Shown here piece by piece: positions 56,737-64,000 of a stretch of DNA of 64,000 nt. This stretch comes from Calliphora vicina. Taxonomy: Eukaryota; Arthropoda; Insecta; Diptera; Calliphoridae. Each line of letters begins with the position of its first letter. The stretch's first letter is position 1. The stretch lies in NCBI RefSeq assembly GCF_958450345.1, contig NC_088780.1:98034226-98098225 (forward strand), written 5' to 3'. A program made the translations under genes and the position numbers. The notes under the pieces were generated by a model. It did no database searches. It was not told the origin of the DNA and saw nothing but the letters and a program-made list of their open reading frames with translations.

Positions 56737-57731
56737 CTAGCTGAACCGACAGACGTTGTCCTGTTCATTGGAAAAATATTTGTGTTTGATTTGTGAGAAG
56801 CCGTTTGAAATGTGTAAAAAAAGCATTTTTGCTTTATGATATCACAGAATTTCGTTCATTGCAATGCTCTATGATATACGACATTTTTTGTTTTGTAAAC
56901 AAATAACGCTGATGGTTAATACCGCAAACACGCAATGACTGCTCTTGAGATTTCTTAATTGTCATTGCGAATGCAAGCCGTACCGGAAATTTCAAGGGTT
57001 TAAAATCGAATGACATGTCGGTTGAAACCATTGGGAAACGTGGTATCAAAACGTCTTCTCCTTTGTACTTTCCTTTAAGTATTGTTGATTCTATGACGTT
57101 ATTCATCTGTTTTTTTACCGCAAATGCAATTACAAAGACATGGTTGGTTTATATTTTGTAACATTTTGATTACTGATCCGACATTCAGTTGGAGATTTTT
57201 ACCGGGCAATTCCAGCGAGTGTAGAAAGTTGGTTGGATAGTTGACGACATCATCTTTGAAGTAACGGAATCCACCGATTTTTAAGTCATCAATTCGACTT
57301 AATCTGAATCTTAAAATTCAATTCGTCGACATCAATGTTTTTAACATCAACGTTCGCTCAACCAATTGTAATTTTGTACAATATTTGGAAACACCTTTCG
57401 GATGAGTTCGGATTTTGATTCGATGAACTGGCACAAAGCGACAGGAATTGAATGCAGCCGGTCGAAATGTCAACCGGGATTTTGCCATTGGCAATGTCCA
57501 GAAATTGTATAAAAAATACTTGCATGCTAGTGCCAACCGAATCATCACATCACCAAACCGGCTTTGATTGTTTCGTAAATCTTGGAAAGCTTTGTCTAAT
57601 ACCTTCAAAGACCTTTTATACCTTATTATACACTCATGCGACGCGATCAATTTGCTTTGCTGCAAAACTTTGGTCATCTCACTATTCTTGGAATTGTTGA
57701 ATGTTGTATTTTCTTTGATTTGCATATTCAT
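56737..57731 (-). pseudogene. Helitron helicase C-terminus and 3' terminus
   Basis: The reverse strand carries ALDR-type SLKVLDKAFQDLRNNQSRFG, then FRPAAFNSCRF (decayed), RIDDLKIGGFRYFKDDVVNY, PTNFLHSLELPGKNLQLNVG, ILKGKYKGEDVLIPRFPMVS and FPVRLAFAMTIKKSQEQSLR. This is the PIF1-like helicase of Helitron Rep/helicase proteins (motifs DLRNNQ-FGG, NYP-EFLNSL, RLAFA-TINKSQGQS). Stops and frameshifts are present, and no Rep domain is seen. The element ends CTAG (56,737-56,740) next to a T on this strand, just after GACAACGTCTGTCGGTTCAG, nearly the same end as the Helitron at 40,369. Confidence 0.85.
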
Positions 57732-57984
57732 TCAATGGCAACTTGAATTCTGAATGAGATTCACTGGTAGATTTTTCAATATCGAAGTATCAGTAATAAA
57801 CGTAAAGTTTGGCGTTGAATTCATCTTCCATGGCGGCAAGATCATAAATTGATTCGATAGATAAGAAAGATGGAACAAATTTAATAGAGGCCAATAGGGT
57901 TGCCAGTTCAAAAAGCGAGACAATTTTCAAAACATAAGCTGGAAAAAAGGTGAGAAATCCATTATTTTAATACTACCTTTTTCC
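57732..57984. other. Unassigned, possibly upstream Helitron remnant
   Basis: Reverse-strand frames here show no clear helicase motif. Confidence 0.3.
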
Positions 57985-58091
57985 CCATATTGTCTGGGTA
58001 TAATGCGTTTGTGCAGATGTTTGTAACGCCCAAAAATATTAGTCTAACACCCACCTTAAAGTATACCGATCGACTTAGAATCATTTAAATT
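57985..58091. repeat. INE/DINE-like fragment
   Basis: TTTGTAACGCCCAAAAATAT, ACACCCACCTTAAAGTATAC and CGATCGACTTAGAATCATTT are typical of fly INE-like repeats. It ends where S begins, as at 17,291. Confidence 0.45.
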
Positions 58092-59240
58092 AAAGGGAAA
58101 TAAATCTGTAACTTCTAAACCATTAGTCCGATTTTAATGAAATGTGACATGCGCACAGAAGAAGTGTTGTCGAGTTTAAGTTTTAAATTTTGACCGCATG
58201 GGCCCACGGGGGGGTGCGGGTTCCCCAAAGTAGGACACCTCGGGTATGTTCAATTTTTAAAATGATCCTATTTCTTCGGATGTGTTCCGATTTCATAACG
58301 ATCACATATATAGAATCTCCTCTTCGAGCACTGCAAAAACGTAGCTATCAATTATATTCGCATTTGAAAATTTAATTTTCATCATTTTTACCCACCCTAC
58401 TTCAGTTTTTTGATAACAGCGGGTCCAAATATTTCCCGATTTTCTCCATTTTGTTTTATAGGATTAACAACAGATGTATATATTAAATAAAGAAAGAATT
58501 GTTTAAAACTCATGACTGAGTCCAAAGTTACATGAATTTGATTTAAAAAAAATTAAAAAATGCGATTTTTCGCTATGTTTTTGGGAAAAAAGTACATTTT
58601 TTCTTTTTAAGTTATCTAAAAAATTTCTAAAAGGATGTATAAAAATTTGTACTTTTTGAAAAGCTAACTTTACATCGAATGTTTTAAGTGGAAAAAATTT
58701 TTAATATCGAGGGGACCAGTCCATTCAAAAAACGCATATTTTTTTATGTAAAATTCAACTTTGGTGCAAAAATTCTCAAATCGCATAGTCGATATCAAAA
58801 TATAGTAACCCATTTTAGATGGCCCAATATGTTCTTAATTATTTTGTAAAGGCTTCCGATAACCCCGAACCTGGTATGGATATTATAGCCTAAACACTAA
58901 AAAACCCCATTATTGGGATTCTTCAACACTTTTTTGGGAATTGCGGAATTCCTGATTACAAATTTAAAAATTAGTTTTCAGTTTTTCATTTTTAATTGGA
59001 AATCTATATAACTGTGAAATTTCATTAAAAAATATTCATAAATAAAAAATTTATTTCAATTTGAAAAATTTGTATCTATGCAAAAACTCAATAAAAAGCA
59101 TTTTTTGTCATATTTTTCAAAAAAGTATTCCATGAATTTTTAAATTGTCATAAGTTATATACAGAATCCTCTATCCATTGATGTATAACATGTCTACCTT
59201 ATGTTTTTTACGTGGCAAATTAATTAGGGAAAACTTAACA
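58092..59240 (+). mobile_element. Transib-like element S lacking both termini
   Basis: Starts GGGAAATAAATCTGTAACTT (nonamer retained, heptamer lost), then GTTGTCGAGTTTAAGTTTTA. It follows the S interior at 32,530-33,610 closely (AAAGTACATTTTTTCTTTTT, ATCCTCTATCCATTGATGTA), ending at GGGAAAACTTAACA, just before the right arm. Confidence 0.75.
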
Positions 59241-59244
59241 AAAT

Positions 59245-59955
59245 GGTTTATTAAAATGAACCAAACGTCATTTTGAGCTGGTGGCTGGCAAAATGTATTT
59301 TATAATGATCGAGTCAGTCAAATGCAAATGTTCAAATCCAAACATTGTTGGTATATTTTAATAGAACTCAAACATTTCTTTGAACACAAATACTTTGAAG
59401 CAAATTATGGTATGTTTCTCAAAATAAATCGAACAGTTTCTCCCAAGTTTATGATTGTGAGTAACATAAATTTTTGAAAATCCGAAAATCATTCTCTAGA
59501 TACACAAAAATCTCATCTTTATTCTATAATTACTGAAAACTTTGTGGCCATGTCTACAGTTGTCTTTCTAGGCAAAGTTAAATGAAATCCTGTGCAAAAG
59601 ACAAGATTTTATAATTAAACTTTTTCAATTGATTAAAAATTCTTTAAATTTTTTGTACCTTTCTGTACATGATTTAATGAAATCAGTTTACCAGAAAATT
59701 TTAACTTTCATATTAAGAAACTCAATAGTAATGGGTGTTAATTCAAATAATATACAAATGTATACATATATTAATGTAAAGGGTCTTTCATTAAACGGTT
59801 CCTATCTTATAACTGAAATGCAACAAAGTGTTTGTGAAATATCATTGGCATTTTTTATTCTATGGAATATAACATTGACAAATTTTCCATGACACTAGCT
59901 CATAAATCAGGCTGAATTTTTCAGATGGCATGGGTTATATTGATTTAAGGGCGTC
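59245..59955. other. Unassigned DNA
   Basis: An 87-codon forward frame (59,629-59,892) has no recognised domain. Confidence 0.35.
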
Positions 59956-59959
59956 TGTG

Positions 59960-60482
59960 GTTTGAGGCTTATTCGTATAGACCTGCGACTTAAGAAAACC
60001 CCGTTTGCACGGGGTCAAATCGCACGATCGCTGTGCTCAGTTCAGAAAACCTCGACGTGAGATGACCATGCTCTCAAATTTCTCGTGTAGAATGTGCAAT
60101 GTGACATGATCTGTGTGGAACATAGCGTCGATGCTAAGCATCAACCTTGACGGCCTGGTCAAAGTCGTTCTCAAAAAATTATAGACCGAAGAAGCCGCCA
60201 GCCCAAAATCCACACTAAGGGCTCATTCAGCGAACACGCGTCGTTGTCTATGGTAATTTTTCTTCAGATCCTGGATCAGTTGAATTTATACAAGTGCATT
60301 CCGAGTTATTGTGAGCAACGTGAAATCTGCTGCCTCGGATTCTACTGCACACTCTAATGGACAGATGTGCGGTTGATTATGTACTGAACCCGTGGACTCA
60401 GATTTATTTACTACACTGCGAATAGTCCTCTCGGTAGGACGTTTATGGCGAGCTTAAAATGAACGAAGCTCGCGGAACGTTG
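59960..60482 (-). pseudogene. Mariner-like transposase, part after element U
   Basis: Reverse strand: T(F)RELRSF at the U junction, then decayed IRS-VNK-ESTGSVHN, RRVFAE-ALSVDFGL, ENDFDQAVKVDA, a broken DMWFQQDGATCHTA region and LREKFESMVISRRG-like HEKFESMVISRRGFSEL. The frame order matches the DUF4817-type transposase. The gene's N-terminus lies at 61,322-61,480, separated by element U. Confidence 0.75.
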
Positions 60483-61321
60483 CACAGTGGCGCCGTTTGA
60501 GTTTTTTCGTTGCAAAAATCATAACTTTTGAACCAAATGAGATATAAAAAAAATTTAAATGGCATATGATAGATAATTGATCAGCCTATGAAATGAATGT
60601 TTGAAAATGGTTCTACGCACCTTTCAGGTGCATACTTATGGGTTAGCAAAGTTGAAATTTGTGAAAAAATCAATTTCATGGGAATTAAAATAATATTTTT
60701 TTTTAATTTTTTTAATTTTTTATGTTTCTTTTTAAAAATTGTTTGAAAAACTTTTTGGTTGGTTTTTCAAGGTCATATGTCATTTTTGAAACCATGCCTT
60801 TTTTTCAAAATTTTACCTCTAGCAAAAAATGGGGCAAGAACGGGCAGCTGGAAATTTTTGCATTAGGTAAAGGAATAATCAAAGAACTTATTTTGAAAAT
60901 ATGGCAAAGAAATTGATAGTTTTTTTATTTTCCTTCAAAGTTGAGAAATATTGAAAAAATGGATAGTTGGTAAATATCGATTTACCTGGACAAATACAAA
61001 GCAAACAGTACAATTTTTGTTTATTCTTTTCTTAATAAATATATCTATTAAAAGAATCAAAAATAATGACGATCAGATACAGAGTTTTCGATATATTGTA
61101 TCTGAAAGCGGACCAAATTACCTAAAAATTGTCTGTTTTTTGAAAACTGAAAATCAGTCAACTTTGAAGGGCTATATCTTCTGAACCAAATCTTATTGTA
61201 ATAAGAGTAACATTTTTGAAATCTTTGGAGAATTTACTGTAAATGAGGTTTATTCAATATTTTTAGGGACACATGAAATTTTGATTTTTGCAACCTCAAT
61301 TGTTCTACGGGCTCCACTGTG
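60483..61321. mobile_element. Transib-like element U with CGTTG duplication
   Basis: Ends CACAGTGG...CCACTGTG. Left: CACAGTG (60,483-60,489), 22-bp spacer, GCAAAAATC (60,512-60,520). Right: CACAGTG, 23-bp spacer, GCAAAAATC (reverse, 61,283-61,291). CGTTG flanks both sides (60,478-60,482 and 61,322-61,326). Excising U plus one CGTTG rejoins the host transposase as GCSVRATFRELRSF. 839 bp; the longest interior frame (60,951-61,184) is short and unrelated to a transposase, so the element is non-autonomous. Confidence 0.88.
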
Positions 61322-61480
61322 CGTTGCTCGAACAGAACATCCATTTGATACAACAATTTTATCATATATCCGTCTGTGGCGATTTGCCAAAACAAATTGA
61401 ATAAATGACGGCCAATTCGACAAATGCAGCTTCAACAATATTCTCGCTATCAACTGTCAAAGTTCAGAAATTCCTATTGG
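61322..61480 (-). pseudogene. N-terminus of the mariner-like gene split by U
   Basis: Reverse strand: leader AACTTTGACAGTTGATAGCG, then IYDKIVVSNGCSVRAT (the MIKL-Y-N-CSVRATHRALR segment). It continues at 60,482 on the far side of U. Confidence 0.75.
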
Positions 61481-61484
61481 AAGA

Positions 61485-62640
61485 CCCTTTATATACAGTC
61501 AGTATTATTAATACACGTGTTCCATAAAAAGGCATATTGTAATTTGTAAGTAAGTATATTATATATAACTATGCATGTACATATGTACCTAATACACCCT
61601 TCGTAAAATATACATACATTTTTACTAGTATATATACATTTTATATAAAACACCCTTTTTTATGAAAAGTTGCTATGTACAAATATAAAACCCAATTTAA
61701 TATTACACGATGCGTAACTAAAGTAAATACATTAAAACCTTCATTTGAAATTTTTCATTTTTGAAATACACAATTTTTTAATTTCCCACACCAACGAAAT
61801 GGTCCAATCACAAAACGGCTTTAAAACCCAAATGCAAAAAAAAAAAGAAAAAAATAGAAAACATGGTTGCTGCTGATGACGAGAAAATAAAGCTTAGAGG
61901 GTTCTGGAAAACGGTATTAGATGATTTGCTATAAAGGAGCAAGGTGGAGAGGTAGGTAAAGTGTGGGTTTGCTTTTATTTTTTCATCCTGCAGCTGAAGG
62001 GTGTAGTAATTTTATTTCCATCACTGCTGCGTTCTGTTGTGCAGCTTAATATTTAATACAAATGTGGAAAAAAAGGAAATAAAAAGGCATAAAACATCAT
62101 CTCCAACTCTTAATTATGACTAAAATAAAGCAAATAACACACAGAATAAAATGATTTTCAAAAAATGTGTTTCAAAAATATTGGGGTCTTATGTGGGTCG
62201 TTAAGGGGCAGCAGATGACAAGTGTTGGAAAGGCATACATACAAAATTCTAAATGACATTCTGATATACATTTTTCTTTTTTACTTTATGTGAAGTATTG
62301 TACATTATGTGTATGCTAAAATATAAATACATACTCATACATATTTACACTTGCTAAATATTTTAATGTGCCAAAAAAAGAAGGTTTCTGTTCTGAAAAA
62401 TGTCCTACATTCCCATATTTCTTATATTTGAAATGTTAAATAATGTTGCTGGATTTTGTTTTTAGCAATAAATGTGTGGTATATATAGGTAGCTGTTTGC
62501 TGTCTGAGCTGAGATTTCTTAAGTAAAAATAGGTTTTTGAGGGAATAGAATTTTTAGGGGGAATTAATGACCCATGCACATCGTGATTTCTGTTCGAAAC
62601 TAAAAAAGTTTCCGATAAATTTTCAGAGTAACATGTACAT
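61485..62640. other. Unassigned AT-rich DNA
   Basis: TATATACATACATTT-like runs at 61,550-61,640. No gene. Confidence 0.4.
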
Positions 62641-62649
62641 TAAATTTTG

Positions 62650-62970
62650 TGATGTTATGATTTTTCGTGAATATAAATTTATTCAAAGCATTGGCCATTG
62701 TTAGCTATGAATTTTTCCCATCTTTCTGGCAACATATGGATTCCGCGCCAAAACAACTGCTCATCTTGTGAGGCCAAGAACTAATCAAGCCAATATCGTA
62801 TATTATATTTTGAAGTGAAGCGTATCCCAGAAAGAGCGTTCTGCATCGATCGAAACAAATAGTAGTTGGAAGGGGCAAGGTCTGGACTATAAAGCGAGTG
62901 AGGCAAAACTTCCCAACTACTTCATTCTAAATACTTTTTAACAGGTATTGCAAGATGTGGTCGTGCGTTG
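62650..62970 (-). pseudogene. Mariner transposase C-terminus, cut by element T
   Basis: Reverse strand: NARPHLAIPVKKYLE, WEVLPHSLYSPDLAPSNYYL (third Asp altered to N), FRSMQNALSGIRFTSKYNIR, QLFWRGIHMLPERWEKFIAN. This matches the tail of Mos1-like mariner transposases, a different lineage from the 53-kb copy. It begins abruptly at the N of DNARPH because T is inserted there. Confidence 0.85.
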
Positions 62971-64000
62971 CACAGTGGGGCAGAATCGAAATTTTTTGGA
63001 AATAAATCTGGCATTTTTAAACGGCTGGTCGGGATAAAATTATGTGGGCGTAGCCAAGGAGAATTCGAGTTTATGTTATTAAAATGGGCCATACAAATGC
63101 TCCAGGGTCGTCGATATGGGGGCTCAAAGTAGGGTACCTTCGACATGTAAAATTTTTAAACACCTGCCATTTTTTTGATTCAGATCCGATTTCAAAGATT
63201 TTAGGATCAAATTGTTCCTAATATTTGCAATCCTATTAAAATTTTGATATAAATTTTAGTTTTAGAAACTCAATGAATATGTAATATGTAACAAAATCTT
63301 TATTTATCAACGAAACTCAATGAAATTTTTAACGTTTTTTATGTTTGTCATTCTAAATATCAAGGTGTAGAAAAACTTGTCAAAAGGATAAAGGCAAACC
63401 CGCAATTCCTAAAAATTGGAGCGAAAATTCCAAAAATGGTATTTTTTACAATTTTGCCTATAGGGTCCACATTTCCTTTAGGGCTGGGAAAATACTTTGG
63501 AGATAAATAGGGAAGACATCAAGGTTTCCAAAGCTGCTTTTTGTTTTCTGATCCCAGCTTTGGGATTTTAGAACATGTGGACCAAAATTTAATTTTTGAT
63601 AAAATATGTCAAATTCCGAAAGGCGTAGGGGCGACATATTCTAAGAGTAGGACATGTTATTTATATCAAAATGTTCTCCGTAAAGATATCTTTCAGAAAA
63701 ACATAAAATTGTTATATGTTCTTAAAGAAAGTTTTTTTTTAATTAAAAAAGTGTTAAGTCACCTCTCGCCCCAAAAAACAACAAAAATAGTTTATTTTTG
63801 GATCCATAATTGATATTGCTCTGAAATCTTTTGTATGTTATTCATAATTTAGTTGCCTAACTAATAAAAAAACGAGTCCATTCGGTCCAAAAGTACGACC
63901 CATATCTTTAAAAAAGCGGACCAAGGTATGGCAAAATTTTAAAATTTTAATATAATTATTCCGCTCATAAAAGTATTTGTATGAAGGATTTGTACAAAAA
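62971..64000 (+). mobile_element. Transib-like element T, running off the window
   Basis: Left end CACAGTG (62,971-62,977), 22-bp spacer, AAATAAATC (63,000-63,008). The arm continues CTGGCATTTTTAAACGGCTG, GGGATAAAATTATGTGGGCG and GGTACCTTCGACATGTAAAA, all present inverted near 19,400-19,600. The target is CGTTG, as for U. The interior is shared with 42.2-43.8 kb. The right end lies beyond the window, so the duplication cannot be confirmed here. Confidence 0.8.

Overview
This window looks like intergenic or intronic heterochromatin-like DNA of a higher fly. A calyptrate such as a muscid or calliphorid is my best guess, inferred from AT-richness and from the transposon families: INE-1/DINE-like repeats, mariner and Tc1 relatives, Helitrons, and non-LTR elements with an RNase H domain. 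No bacterial, CRISPR or rRNA feature is present. Nearly every recognisable protein is a broken transposase, reverse transcriptase, RNase H or Helitron helicase. The one stretch that looks like a possible host coding exon encodes a basic N-terminus plus signal peptide (41,082-41,420).

Layout: 1-9 kb holds Tc1, mariner-superfamily and non-LTR remnants, including a reverse-transcriptase gene split by a TA-flanked MITE. 9.4-14.3 kb holds two oppositely oriented arrays of a ~113-bp repeat, which also occurs inside a short complete Helitron at 39.8-40.4 kb. 17-25.3 kb is a stack of nested elements: a mariner-like gene carries an INE-1-like element, which carries an hAT element and a nearly intact Tc1 element. 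27-40 kb is a further graveyard of Tc1, mariner, non-LTR and Transib-like pieces. 42-46 kb, 50-54 kb and 56-64 kb hold more of the same families.

The most interesting system is a set of non-autonomous elements (called S, T and U here) whose ends read CACAGTG, then 22-23 bp, then an AT-rich nonamer (AAATAAATC or GCAAAAATC), with 5-bp target duplications. This is the architecture known for Transib transposons and for the recombination signal sequences of V(D)J recombination. Element S (32,396-33,754) has two identical 23-bp-spacer ends and a TAGCG duplication. Element U (60,483-61,321) sits inside a mariner-like gene whose reading frame is restored exactly when U and one CGTTG copy are removed. 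No Transib transposase is visible, so these would need one supplied in trans.

Calls are made by eye from translated motifs, repeat ends and target duplications. Family names are therefore inferences unless an end or target duplication is stated. Long stretches between elements are AT-rich and hold nothing I can assign.
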